The notes beneath the pieces were generated by a model that was given only the letters and a program-made list of their open reading frames with translations, was not told where the DNA came from and did not search any database. DNA of 64,000 bases, taken from contig JARCOQ010000008.1 of assembly GCA_029207755.1 (NCBI GenBank), forward strand, positions 30,478,521 through 30,542,520, read 5' to 3'. Within the stretch, counting starts at the first letter, position 1, and every line of letters starts with the position of its first letter. Made by a program: the position numbers and the translations under genes. Below are positions 21,561 to 34,208 of the stretch, piece after piece. The stretch is from Chamaea fasciata. Taxonomy: Eukaryota > Chordata > Aves > Passeriformes > Sylviidae.

Positions 21561-24500
21561 CTCCCACTACAGTAACCGCACTCAGCCTGACTCTTTCTTC
21601 CAGCCTTCCAGAATTTGGGATTTGGGCTGTTTATAATTCAACAATCCTGTCTTAGCAATCTGTGGAATTATTCATTACACTCTCCCATCAATTCCCAAAT
21701 TATTTTCATTAGCATTCTTCAGTTCCTCAGGCCAGACTGGACCAGAATGATAGATTTACCCTCAAGGGTGGGAGAGGAAGGACCTCCCTGCATATTCACA
21801 TCCTTACCCTCCTGTGCTCCTGCCTTTTCTCTTTATCTCACCCTTTGCTTTTACTCCTGTTTTGCTATCCTCATGTTAAGGCAACATAGATCCAACCCTT
21901 CTCCCCTCCCGTCCAGCTTCTGCCATGGCCTTTCTCTGTGTTGCCCATGCTGGTTTCCTGTGTTTGGCCGCCAGACCTCTGGCATACCTATACTGGACTC
22001 TCAGGTATCATGTGCTGCTCCTGTACTTCAGGGTGCTTAATATTTTTGACAAATCAGTCCCATAATGGAATGAATTGGACATGCAGCTGAAGCATCCTTT
22101 GGCTGGACAAGTTAATCCTCAATACTATAGAAATGAAATATACCGTGAACTCAGATAACATATTGGTCAAAAAGAATAAAAAAACCACCCAGAGCTGGAA
22201 AGAAATAAATCCAAGCAGTTGAAGCCTTGTGTATTATGGAACTGTTTAGACACTGTGTTGATTTTTCAAAGAGTATAAACTAGCAGCCCTTTTGGCATTG
22301 AAACGTTTTAAGTAGCTTTTTATATGACAGTACCATGAGATATTCATTTGTCTGCGGCAGGCTGAAGGAAGGAATGACTGGATCTCCCAGACAGGAAGAT
22401 ATAAACAGACCTTGAAGAGGTCAGATGAATTCATGTTTCATAACAGCCTGAAGGGAGCTGTTGCAGAGAGGTTAAAGATGGTTAAGCATTTTTCCCTATG
22501 GATCCAGAAGCAGAAGCTTAAGCCTCACTCCAGACTCCTGTCAGGGGTTTTGCTAATCAACCCAGATGTAAATGGCTATTTAGTACTTTAGGCCAAGTAG
22601 GCAGAGGCAGGTGGAAAGTGCTAGCTGTACCACTGCTTGCCTGCTGCCTTTGACTTAAGTAGTCTGATAGGTTTGTGTTGGGTAACTGAAAAGAGAAAAC
22701 CACCTCTGAAGCATCCATGTCATTATCCGGCCCTCCATGGGATTGCTGTGCTTGGGGTGTCAGCAAAGCAAAGGACATGCAATGCTTTAGAGTCTAATCA
22801 ATATTTCTCCTGGCTGGGGAGCATTTCCCTGGTGCATATTTTAATCATTCCAGTTCGGTGAGTGATGAAATAATAGATTTTTTTTCTAGAATTTATTGTA
22901 GGTTGGAAGAGAAAGGACGGACAACAGTCAGACTGCCAATCCTTGTAACAAATCAAATCCACATTTTGGCTTAACGTTTTAAAATATTAAGGAATACTAG
23001 TTTTCCACCTCTTAACTCTATAAGAGGTTTGTAAAGAGCAAAAGAAAACTAAATTATCTTATGATTCCAGCAAGCAATTGTAACAAATCTTGTCTTGCAT
23101 AAATATGCTTTCTGTTTTGCTTCCCGGGAGTACTTCAGAGTTTTTCCAACATAGGGGTTTTATCTGTGAAGCAGAAAATACAGACTATTTTGTGGTGGGA
23201 AACATGCTAAAGTCAAGCAGCTGTGGCAATTTGAGACTATTTCCAAACACAGTCATCTTGCTCCTGTGTGTGCGGAACACGCAGTGCAACACATTTGACA
23301 ATTTAAAGTTCCTTGCTCAACTGACTCTGCAATTTGTTTCCTTCTCAGCAGCAGCATGAATGGAAACCACCTATTGCAAAGTCTGCAACACGAAGTGATA
23401 CTAAGGGCTCAGGCTGGAAGAAGAAATGAGTTCCCTCTCATGCAAATGCCTCCTGAAAGTCATAGGTCATTTTAACAAGCCTACTAATTATTACCACCAC
23501 TTGATTTTTCACTTTGATATTGCATATGCAGCTCAAACTACTGGCAAGTTCAGTAGCTGTACAGTGGCTGATAAACTTGTAAATGTGTGCACCAAATCTG
23601 GGGAGAAAAAAATTAGGTAGTTTCATTGATACTTTCTGTGCATCTGCAGTCCTTATGTTTGTGTTAAAACTGGACTCCAGGCTAAAAGATGAGCATGAAA
23701 GGAAATAATTATAAATTATCTGCATAAAATCTGCAACAAATTACCTATAAAACTATAACTATCTAAACAGGATGACATTTACTTTATAGGTTCATGACTT
23801 CCTTTCTTTAAAGTTAGCTAAGAAGAGAGCAAAGTAATTACAGTTCTCTTTTGATTGATTAAACATGACATATATGCTAATATGAAAGTAACTTCTGTCC
23901 TTTGTTACCCAAGCTTCTGGTTTAAAGCAATTCTGAAGATAACAGATATAATCTCACCAGTGCTGCCATTTCTAACGTATATGCCAAGAAAGTAATTCCT
24001 CTGCTTTTTTTCTCCAATGGAGAAAGCATATTTTATCCTTCATGTTTCAAATTTCAGATACAGAAGTCAGTTGATATTACAGCCATAAATCCTCTGTTTC
24101 TTTGCCATTATATATCAGGAAAGATCTGTGCCATCAGTAGAATAAATAATTCTGCCTTTTCACAAAGGTTGTGCCACTGATTTGAGGGAGATTACTTGAC
24201 TGATTAAGGTTGATGGAATATAGTCCAGCAGGAAAAAAAGAAAGACCTGCTCAATTTCACATAAAAGTACTACACACAGGAACAGTGTCCATCAGATTCA
24301 CCTTTACGTAATTCTGTCTCGAGTACCAAGAGACTCTCATTGCAATTGAGGTTCATGGAACTCAGCGTCCATAAAGTTTTTTTGCTCCATAGTTTTTGCC
24401 TAAAATTAGATTTTATCTGTTCTCCAGTTCTTTGCCTTGATGCCTTTATGCTGTTGTTTCACTTTAACGTCAGGATAACACTTGTATTTATGGTGTGGAT

Positions 24501-24818
24501 GTATGCTCTCTTTGCCACCTCTCCTGTAAAAGGCAGATTCAATTCCCCAAATTCTCTGAGGCTCTCCTTACAGGATGGATCCTCAGCTCTCTCATCATCT
24601 GCTTGTGTCCCTTCTTTTCATTCTCTGGTTCCATTCTGCCTTTTCTGTTGAAACCAAAACACAGCACGACATTTTAGCTGTGGTCACACTACTGTGAACA
24701 AAAATGAGCTTCAAACTCTCTGAACTTAGCAGAGACATCCCAAAAATACATTCACCAAATAGATGTGTTTTTCTTTTCCCAACACTGCATCATATTACAT
24801 ACTTAAATTAAACCCAGT

Positions 24819-24885
24819 GGACCAAATTCCTCTCTGGATTAAGTTTAGTAATGTCTGTGGAGTCCGGTGAGAGGGAATTTGGACC
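24819..24885. repeat. Palindromic MITE-like relic (accaaattcctctc arms)
   Basis: Left arm ggaccaaattcctctc (24819-24834) and right arm gagagggaatttggacc (24869-24885) are reverse complements except for one substitution and one indel. They enclose a centre of about 34 bases containing gtggagtccgg. As I remember it, this matches a palindromic amniote repeat with 'gggccaaattctgctctc' ends and a 'ccggagtaactcc' interior. Non-coding relic; family name unknown to me. Confidence 0.7.
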
Positions 24886-25455
24886 AATAGCTATTAAAAT
24901 TTCCAGTTCCCTCCCTGAAGCAATGCTCTTTTACTGATATTAATATTCCCCTCCAGCTTATTAACTGCATGAAGAAACTTGGGAGGAAAGTGATCCCAGT
25001 ATTCAGTTACCTTAAGTCTTCAAGCACACACACTGCTCTGGCAGAGGTCTGTCCCTGTTCTATCCCACCCTCCCATTCCCCCCTGCCACGAAGGCGCCTG
25101 ACATTCAGGTTAATGCTGGGCTTGCAGCAGGTGGCTGCCATGGAGGGAAAAGGGATTCTCCAGGAATATTGGTTTTGGAGATGATGATCCTCAAGGAATA
25201 ATACAGCAGGATGTCAGAGATTATTTTATGACTTGGATCATGTACAAGATGTAACATGGACAAAATTTGCAGTGGGAGGGCAGCACAGCCTGGGGATGGA
25301 ATGAGAGGAAGGGAGAAAGAAGAGAGGATGTGGTAGGCAAGAGGGGTCTTTCACAGGGCAGGAACTCAGCTTTGCTTCCACAGAAACCATAACGTGCAAC
25401 TACAGAAGGACAAATCCCAAGTTCTTATAAAGTAGATGAATAATTTGAAGAATAA

Positions 25456-25596
25456 TCACAGAACCACAGAATATTCTGAGTTGGGAAGGACCCATAACTC
25501 ATCAACTCCAGCTCTTAAGTGGATGTCCCATACAGGGATAAAACCCACAACCCTGGTGCTATTAACAGCATGGTCTAACCACCTGGGGTACCCAGC
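25456..25596 (-). mobile_element. tRNA-Ile-derived SINE with CR1-like tail (TguSINE1 type)
   Basis: Read on the minus strand, the element starts with a tRNA-Ile-like head. The complement of ctaaccacctggggta (25575-25590) corresponds to the A-box region 'tagctcagttggttag', and the complement of gggataaaacc (25535-25545) to the B-box 'ggttcgatccc', here with changes that would weaken RNA polymerase III. The 3' part is CR1-like: the plus strand shows aatcacagaaccacagaata and ttctgagttgggaaggaccc at 25454-25494, the usual antisense view of avian CR1 3' ends with their 'attctgtgatt' repeats. I recall this head-tail combination as TguSINE1, which arose early in passerine evolution and is moved by CR1 enzymes. 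The copy is about 140 bp and diverged; no clear target-site duplication is seen. Family and lineage come from memory. Confidence 0.85.
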
Positions 25597-26010
25597 AATT
25601 AAATATCTTTGATTTTTTATAATATTTATAAATTGAAACAAACAGAAGGCCTGAGCACAGCCCTTCACAAGATATTTCATACACACTGTCTTGGAGGTGT
25701 CAGAGCAGCTTGCAGTATTTTTGCCTAAAGGCAAGGACAGGATACACAAAGGTTTTCTATTTGGTTCCTTCCTGCTGTATTTCTGTTTTTCTTGGCTGGC
25801 TCTCTACTAGCACTGCCATGGTTTTGTGCTTGGTGTGTTACACCCGAGGGGTACAGCAAAGATGCAGCTTAAATTCATTGCCTGGAGAGCTGCAAAGTGC
25901 TGAAAAAGGCTTCCAAGGAGTAAAAAGCTAGTGGCTTGAAGTAGTCTTCTACTGGAGAACTAGAAAGGAGGTTGATAATAAAATTTTAGAAACAAAGAAT
26001 ATGCTAGCAA

Positions 26011-26029
26011 AACAACAACAACAACAACA
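26011..26029. repeat. (AAC)n microsatellite
   Basis: Six uninterrupted AAC units. Confidence 0.9.
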
Positions 26030-26334
26030 TTATTTCAATTTTCATATTTTCCCCATTATTTCTTAAAGTATAAGCACAAATCACATAAAATAAATTAGTA
26101 TAACCCAAACTACACTATTCACAGGACACTGTCTCAGATTAATAGATTTGACAGCAAAAGGGAAAACTTTCATCAGTAAGAAGAAAATTTTGTATTTCTT
26201 TTTGTAGATGATCTACCTTATATACTTGTTACGATGTGTAACACTTAGAAATGGCACTGTAGAAATAGTGCCACAGAACTGCAGTGCTGGTCCTTGACTT
26301 TTGTACAGTATTGCTTCTCTCAGGTCTCTCTTGG

Positions 26335-26372
26335 CACAGTGCTAATTTACACTAGTTAAAGATCCAGGCCAG
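26335..26372. repeat. Half of a palindromic MITE-like relic (aatttacactag...gatccaggcc)
   Basis: The sequence gctaatttacactagttaaa then gatccaggcc parallels the 'gatttacaccagctgaggatctggcc' arm, with about 20 of 26 positions agreeing with the remembered consensus. No opposing arm is obvious upstream. Confidence 0.5.
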
Positions 26373-27499
26373 AGCAGTTTTCAGGAGGAGATGACGGATT
26401 CATGAAGTCTAAGTGACTGAATACAGAAGTAATTCATTAGCTCCATGCTATATTTGAAAGCTTGACCAGAGTTGACTGCAAAGTACAGCATATGTAGGCT
26501 AAGAAAAAAAAAAAAGATATTAAAAGACTGAATAAAATTTAGGCAAACCCATAGCTAATTTGACTTGAGTTTAATAATAGATCTGCAACTTAATTTATTT
26601 TGGTGTGACTTGAAGTAATGCAAGAGAAAGAAATGGAAGAACAACATTCCTGAACTGACCATGCATTATGATTTTCTGGAAGAAATGTATTGCGTACCAG
26701 TTTTGCTTTTCTTATATATTCACCAGATGAACTGCCTCTGTTTGGTGTGGTGGTTTTCAGCTAGGCTCATCCCTGCTGCAGAAAACACAGCTGTTTTCTA
26801 GCTTTCTATTTGGGGTTTACCTGTAGGTCCTTTGGACCGTTAATAGCACAGAGCAAGTCCTGCTGGAAAGTAAAAGCCATAAGAGCCATGATGTGTGAGT
26901 TTATTTTGATTCCAATCTGGGGTTATCTGAACGTTACAAGTCTCTGCTTTTCCAGTCTACATTTAAATTTATATTGGTGCTTTAAATACAAGGTCTTAAT
27001 TATTACATAACTACCTAAACAAATAGTACATTAAATGATATTTCCTTGTTATAACATCTCCAGGTTTCTGGAAATCATTAATTAATTTACTGAACAATTT
27101 GCTCAGCTCCCACCTTCCACATCTGCACTGGTGAAGCATCACTTAACTAATTTTCAACTTGTTTATTAGGAGCACCCACGAAAGGAGTTCAGAAGTGACC
27201 CACTGTGAAGTGCTCACAGTCCTTGTGTAGATGAGCTGCCAGGTTTTGATCCTTGAAATTATTTTGTCTCTTTCTTTGACCACTTCTCAAAATTCTCTTC
27301 AGAACATTGTCAAAGGTGTTTTAAATTATTTTTTTTTCTTTCTTTGTGAACAATGTGCTTGAAAATCTCTAATACAGTAAGGAGGTATGTTTTTCTTTGC
27401 CAAGTAGACACTGTCTTTATTCTACTATGATTCCCATTTATTTATTTTTGTTTCACAATACCCTTGGCATTAAGAAAAGAAATTGGTGTTCAATTCCCA

Positions 27500-27905
27500 G
27501 GATCATCTGTAGCACTCTTATTAAAGATAGTCACTGGTGATCAGGCACAGTAGTTGATTTTAATGAGCCTGAATTTTAGGGCTTTTAGCAGTTCAACCAT
27601 TTCACTCTTAAGCTCCTCTGGAAGTCCTGGAATGGCACTCTCCCATTTCAATAGTCAGTGGTTCTCTAATTCTTTCCTTCTGTTCAAGTATGTCCTCTGT
27701 TGCTATTTCAGCCTCTGACAATACCTAATCTTTATTTCCAGAAAAGAGAAAATGTGTCACAGACATCTTCTGTGGTGAGGACAAAGGCAAATAAATAATT
27801 TAACTTTTCTGCATTGTCTGTGTAATCCTTAATTGCTCTCCTTAATCCCTGGTAGTCCAAGAGACATAAAATGTTTTCAATGACTTTCTGGGCAATCTAT
27901 CAAAT
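27500..27905 (-). mobile_element. Ancient CR1/L3-type LINE fragment (ORF2, upstream of reverse transcriptase)
   Basis: On the minus strand, positions 27812 to 27765 translate to AEKLNYLFAFVLTTED. This matches the 'AE-LN-FFASVFT-ED' motif found between the endonuclease and reverse-transcriptase domains of CR1/L3 ORF2. The same frame runs from about 27857 to 27730 before a stop. The plus-strand words gtggtgaggacaaaggcaaa and ttaatccctggtagtccaag are typical of antisense copies. The flanks 27500-27750 match more loosely. It is a dead, 5'- and 3'-truncated fossil. Assignment to CR1 rather than L3 is uncertain. Confidence 0.7.
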
Positions 27906-28244
27906 CACTTTCACTGAGTGAAAAATCAAAATTTTGATTTTTTTTCTATCAAATGTCACCGTAGTTAGACACTCGTTGTGATTTGACATATGTCTTCACA
28001 TTTTTTATAAGTAATTCTGTGCAATCTAGGTAAATCATTTTGCACAGACAGTCCATATGCGATATTTAACTTGGACTGAAGACAGAGCAGGCCCAATTGT
28101 CTCTTGTCACAAATGCTTCTAGATTTTCCTGCCATTAGCAATCCCAAATATTTTTCAGGTGGTGATTTCAAGGCTTTTTGTGGACATAGACAGACTTCAT
28201 TACTTCTAGTTTTTCCGGTAGGAAAAGGAGGGATGTGAAGAGGA

Positions 28245-28279
28245 CCCTGGTGACACCGCTGGCGATTCTGTCACCAGGG
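28245..28279. repeat. Perfect 11-bp inverted repeat, hairpin
   Basis: Arms ccctggtgaca (28245-28255) and tgtcaccaggg (28269-28279) pair perfectly around a 13-base loop. The surrounding 28215-28345 block is richer in GC and CpG than its neighbourhood. Confidence 0.8.
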
Positions 28280-28349
28280 CTGCACCTGCCCTCCTCTACC
28301 TTGGGTCCAGCATCACAGATCATCGGCAGAATCTGACAACGTGGCCATG

Positions 28350-31300
28350 TACTTCTCCAAGATAACTCCCTTGGCAAAAATGAGATGAAAACAAGTTACA
28401 TTGCTTCTCAATAAGCGATAACGTATTTCTTTCCCCTAGACAATTGTTAAGTATTTGTAGGCAGTACAGGAAAAAATGGAACACAAAGACTACGCTCTAA
28501 CTGTGTAGTCATAAATTACATGAAGTACATTTCATTATAAAGCACTACATTTTTTCTAAACCTTTATGAATTCTCTCCATTTACCCTGGGGGGTTGTAAT
28601 GTAAACTGACATCTTATTCTCTTCTCGAAAAAAAACACAAGTATTCTCTTAGAACGTTTTGCCTGTAAATGTGAACAAGGAAATAACAGCAACAGAACAT
28701 GCAACAGAAAGTTGTCTTTTTTTTTCCTTTAAGGGAAAGTGTAACATCAATATGGAAAACCTGAAAGTGTTCAAGCATCCTGTGTACAGAAATAATGACA
28801 ACCCACCCATCTCTTTAGTTCTGTGAAAAGAGAAAAGTTGTTATTCTTGATATATAACTCCCTTAAAGAATGAGGAATATGCTAGAAGTATTAGCTAATT
28901 GCTATTTCATATATGATTTGTATTACTGTTATGATTTATATTGCCCGACAAAGAAATAACACTCTCGGTTTCTTTAGCTTGAATAATTTTGAAGAATTTT
29001 CATATTTTCTTTACATATCTACCAGTTAAACAGCTCAAAGCAAGTTTTCTCCACTCCCAGTTTTGAATAGCACAGAATACTGGCTTTGTACCCTTAGGCT
29101 ACTTGGATTTAGTATCAAATTCTTACCTTGCACAAGGTCAGAGAAAAAAATAAAGCCTATAAAATTGGACTCATATGAAGAATGAGTTTCTATCTTTTAA
29201 TACCACCAAACAATCTGCAAATTATTTAAATTAAGACAACCAGCACTCCAACATCTGCAAGCAAAATGCTTAAACGCCAAATGCAACTTTACTGGCATAA
29301 GAAAATAATAAGTGGAGTTCAATTTGTGTCAGCATAGCTCAGGAAAATAAGATATCATGTCTTGCTGTCTGCTTGATGTCAACTTCTCAGATTCAAACCC
29401 TAATGCCTCATCTTAGGCTGTCCTTACTGGAGGCTGCCAAATAGCAAGGTTCAGCCAGAGTTCATGCAGCTACTACAAAATAGGTTTTTTTTTTCCCTTC
29501 TCCTTTTTCAATCATTATGAACCTTCTGCTTTATATTGTACACACTCGATTATATCTATCCTTGAAATGTATACAACTCTATTAGCCTCTTCTCCTATTC
29601 TTTTTAACATACTGTAAATTCCTTTCTGTGCTTAGTTTGTTTTATGACTTACAGAATTAGGCTTTTAAACTTTCACTGCACAGAGAAGATTGAGTTGTGT
29701 GATTGGCTACAAGGAGGAAACAAAGGAATGGGAATTTATATTAATACAAAAAAGGAACAAAAGTTTGAATACTTTTGTCATTTTTTTCTACTAAAATATT
29801 AGTTACCATCATAACCAGTTCTCAAAATAGCTGAAAGTGGGTTCTTCTTGGAAAGGGAAGATTAGCAGCTCTGTAAAATGCCCATTATTGTTAATTCCAA
29901 GAAGCCTAAATCCTCTTCTGCCTAAAATCTCATCTCTCATTGATATTGATATTTCAAATGAGACCTCGTGCTAGCTTAAAATGAGCAATTTAGATGGATT
30001 CATTTTCTCAAATTGTTTTAAATTGGTTGCATATAAAATTACTCCAAATGGAAGTTGTGGGACAGATAAGCCAATAATTTTATGATAATATATATAGCTT
30101 AGTACTGTCAAAGTTTGCAATAGCATTTCAGAGAACTCAGCAAAGCCTGTTGGAATCTGCGTCAGGTGGAAAAAGCCCAAACAAAACACAACACATGTGG
30201 GTTGGAGCATTAAAGTCGTGATACACCAACACGTATGTTTTGAAGATAACACAATCCGTCTGCAAAACAGTGATTGAAATTTTCTGAACAATTCAATCAT
30301 AATAAATATGCAGAAGCACAGATGAATTTATGCACATGTGGAAACACAGAGTATATGTAATTTCAGTTTGTTACAGTGCTGGAAACAGGGGAGTTTCAAT
30401 AATTTTAAATTAGCTGATGAGAAGTTAAGAAAATCAGCTGCCTTAATACTTTCTGAAATATGAGGAAGATGTAAAAACAAAAGTTTGGCTCAGTTATATT
30501 CTCTTCCATTTCTGACTTGGTCTCCTACTTTAAGGGAAACAAGTTTCTTCACTTAGGCCCATTCATTGCAAACTTATCTGGTATGAATTACTGAAACAGA
30601 TTTGCAATATTCAATGTCTGAACAGATGAAACACTTTAATACCTTAGATGGCTCGTTTCTGGAATCAGCTGGAATGGCATATTCCCCAAACTTTAAAAAT
30701 ATTTTTTACAAAATTCAAAGGCAGTCAAGATTAAAATTCCCAAATGTGTATTCTGGATCGCCTCCAAAAACATTCAGTCATTATTGGATATTGTCTTGAT
30801 TAAAATTCCTGTTGGTTTGTTCTATGGTTAAAGAGTAATCTTGTATCTTAGCTTTTGGAATGTATTCCTGTCATGTGACATCTATGAAGTCCGAATTAAT
30901 ATAAAGAGATCTTTCTCGCTACCCAGCATGGGAAAAGGTTTAAAATGTTCAGATTTCAGCATAAAAGCAGTTCATAGAATGTGTTTTGCACTAAAATTAC
31001 CATTTATATACTTCAAAATTTCCTTCAGGAATAGTGAAAAGTTAATTTCTAAAGATTTGCTACAAACCTTTTCAAAGCAGTATCAGTGAGAATAATGTGT
31101 GTACTAGCCAGAAATCACACCAAGGATTATTTATTTTCTCCTTTGTAGCTAACCTTTACACAGATCTCTCATTTTTTTTAAAGAAGCTAGAGCCATTCCT
31201 GACTTAGCTCAACCGAATCACTTTTCTTAGTCTCTTAAAACTTAAAAAAAAAAAAAAATCTGGAAATGCTCCCATTCTCAGAACTTATCCTCACAGATTC

Positions 31301-33840
31301 TGGGACTCCAAAGCTAAAATGTTCACTTCTGAGCAACCCGTGATTTTTCCACTCTATAAAGCCATGTGAGTTTCTCTTTCCAGGTTTTTATCTACCTTGG
31401 GACAAAAAGCAGGAGAGTTTCCCCCATGACCTTGAATCACATGCCCAAGCCCCAGAACCCTACTGTGCACATGGCACTCAGAGGAGGAAAAGACAAATCA
31501 GAGATTTTACTCTGTCATTCTCACATCTAAAACTACGCTTTTAAGTAGTATTTAACTATTGAGGTGCTATTTAAGGATTTTAAGGTGTTTCTTGTTCATT
31601 CCTGATAGGTCCCCCTCCATTAACGAATTGAGGAGGAATCTTCAATCTGAATCTCTGATATTTCATGAAATGCTGCAGGGAGAAGTGGTTTTTAGATCTC
31701 CTAGAAACAGCAGAAGAAATTCCATTTTGGATTCTATGAGGCTGTCCATGAGGAAGTTTCTTCAATACTCATTATGACAAGCTAGCAGTCAGTTTTTAAA
31801 ACAATCAGTTTTCCTCCCCAAAGTCTTTAACTTATAATTCCTTAACCAGATCTCCAGGTCAAAATGAACACCTACTTTAGAATTGTTTCCACACAGAAAT
31901 TTGAAAAGAAATTGTTGTAGGACAGGAAAGGGAAGAAAGAAACATTTTCCAGCATCCCCAAGGAACAGTTTTAGATACATAGTCAGTCTGAGGTAATTGA
32001 CTTGTTTGACAAGTTACCTAAAAACTGCAGTAATCGTACTGGAGGGAATCAGAATTAGAATTAATCTCTGTATCTGTCTACAGAATTTTTGACTTGATCC
32101 ACAATACAAATAATACTCTGGTGAGAAGAAATCCTTATATTGTCTCTTGTTTTTTTCCACAGAAGGACATAAAGCAATACAAGTGCATTCTTCTATGGTG
32201 CTTACAGTAACCCAAATTTTTTGGGAAACTACAAATTTTTTGTGCCTCCAGTTCTGTTTCTACAGGTAACTGTTAGTACCATGAGTGATGGGCAAGTGCT
32301 TTCTAGAGATGAGTACAATATGAAAAGATAGTTTTGAAATTTGGGTTCCATGCAATCATTTTCTTTTTTTCTCAGAGATATCTATGGAGGAAAATGCAGA
32401 ACATGTGGAAATCACAAGCTGAGTAAATTACTCTTACCTTGCTTCAGCTGTCCTTAAATTTAATGTGCATCCATTTGTCACTCTAAAATGTGATTTGTAT
32501 GTGCCAGAAAAAACTGAGAGACAGCAAGTATGTCAAATTCTATGCTTTATAATCTTCTCCTCCTCCCCCTTTATGTTTTGAGGTTGTCTCTTGTCTAGTC
32601 TGTCTGCCTATTTATCTAATTACAGTGCTCTGTTTTTTGACCAGAATGTCATGGAAGGCATAATGCCCTGGAGGAGTTTTCCCATTTCTAAAATGTCATG
32701 TTCTCAAGGTGAAAGCTCTCAGAGTCTGAGCAGGTAGGATTCTCATTTAAGAGGGACAAGGGCTGAGTGGAGGAGACAGAATTCCCTCCTCAGCTTTGAA
32801 ATAGTCTTAGAGACAAGACACTGGACTATGATGGACCAGCTGCAGGCATTTATTTCCATGTTTTCAATTTATGGGGATTTTAGGCATCTTTCATGATTTT
32901 CTGGCTTACCCAGATCAGAGTATGGTAAGAATATCATCCCTGATGCCTTCTAAATTTTAGAGAGAGATGTCTCCTTCAGTCTGTGGAGAGCTAACGCACA
33001 GCAGCAGTGCCCTGTCTGGGGTTTAATTGAGTTTACACCCGGCCAAGAGCATCGACATCAGGACAAAAGTACGTGTGGGGTAGCTAAGGAAGAGATCTGT
33101 TTTTCAGTAAACATTGGATTTGGAACAGTGAAACTGGAACTGGAACAGTATTTGGCAGTGTATAAATTATGCTAATAATTTAGGAGTCTGACTTTCAGCA
33201 CCTCTGTTTCAAATGTAGATTCAGGTTACTCATTTAAACCATGGTTACTCATGCAAGTTAATTTTATTGACTTCAGTAATAATATTTCTATAAGTAAGAT
33301 TTTCAACAGGCCTTTTTTTATAAAAAGTATTTTTCTTTATAGTTTGGAGGTATTTTTAACACATTTTGGATCTGTCTTTTCATGTATGACTGATGATTGC
33401 TCGTTTCACTACTAAGTATTTCATGGTTCCTGGGTGAAAAAATTTTGACAGGATAAAAGATTTTTAGTGTGGCAGTGAACACGTAGCAATGGCTGAGAGT
33501 TCTTTTAAGCTTTGTTTGTGTCCTGGCTTTCTTTCCTTAACAATTCACAGGTCTGTGATGGCATTGTTTTGATCTAGTTGCTATTCTGTTGTGAGCATTC
33601 ACACAGAATCTGCAATTAGTAAAGCAGTTAAGCCTTTGTTTTAAATATTGCTCCCTTCAGGCTTCATTGAGATGAAATGTATGTTCCAACTATAGAAGCA
33701 GCAGCTGGTGCACTAGTGCAGAGAAAGTGGAGGCGCTCCAAAAGAAAGCTAGGAGTGTAAAATAGTGCTGGCTGATAAGAACACGAGGATGACGACACTG
33801 GATCAAAATGTGTAACCAAGCTTTGAGCATCTGGTTTTAA
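28350..33840. other. Gene-free AT-rich stretch
   Basis: No gene or clear transposon is recognised. Contents are unique AT-rich sequence, an A15 run at 31244-31258 and the candidate terminal exon at 31609-31777. Short open frames on both strands lack family features. Confidence 0.6.
31609..31777 (+). other. Candidate terminal exon or decayed exon, family unknown
   Basis: A pyrimidine-rich stretch ending cctgatag (AG at 31607-31608) precedes an open frame of about 55 codons ending in TGA at 31775-31777. The C-terminal part is basic and serine-rich (SPRNSRRNSILDSMRLSMRKF), with RRNS resembling a basophilic-kinase site. No consensus donor follows, so it could only be a last exon, but no AATAAA was seen in the following few hundred bases. 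I cannot assign a family. Chance is quite possible. Confidence 0.15.
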
Positions 33841-33844
33841 CTGA

Positions 33845-34208
33845 GGCAAGGAGATTCCACAACTTCCTTGTGCACTTTATGAAGAACCACTTCCTTCTAT
33901 TTCTTTTTGAAGCTGCTACTTGCTGACTTCCTAAGGTGCCTTGGAGAAGACAGGGTGCAACTCTCATCAGCTTATCCAGGCCAGGTTTCCATGAGTTTAT
34001 GGACCTCTTCAGAAATAGTTTTTTTCAGATTAACAATCCTTTCTCTAGGCATTCCATAATTCTGATGGTTGTTAATGTCCTCTGAATCTCTTCCAGTTCT
34101 AGGATAAGCTTTCTTTAAATGAAAGGATTGGGGATTAGGGGCCAGAGCTATGTAAAATATTGACGATGTGGGAGCACAGTGGATACACAGAGGCATCATG
34201 ATGACACA
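33845..34208 (-). mobile_element. Ancient CR1-type LINE fragment near the 3' end
   Basis: The plus strand shows, in the expected order, the antisense words of archosaur CR1 elements. These are gaagaaccacttccttctat and ttctttttgaagctgctact, then catgagtttatggacctctt, ggcattccataattctgatg, cctctgaatctcttccagtt, and gatgtgggagcacagtggat followed by acacagaggcatcatgatga. These parallel 'aagaagtacttccttttatttg', 'catgatttatagacctct', 'cgttccatacctctgatcatt', 'cttttccagttc' and 'gatgtgggcgcaccatggatttata'. The element lies on the minus strand with its 3' side to the left. It is strongly diverged and cannot be active. Consensus words are recalled from memory. Confidence 0.75.

Larger units (their letters stand above)
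20280..24815. other. Gene-free stretch
   Basis: No gene is recognised. It contains an A18 run (20788-20805) and a strongly pyrimidine-rich plus strand at about 21377-21560. Ordinary unique sequence makes up the rest. The plus-strand open frame at 21615-22040 follows the pyrimidine-rich composition and shows no family signature. Confidence 0.6.
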
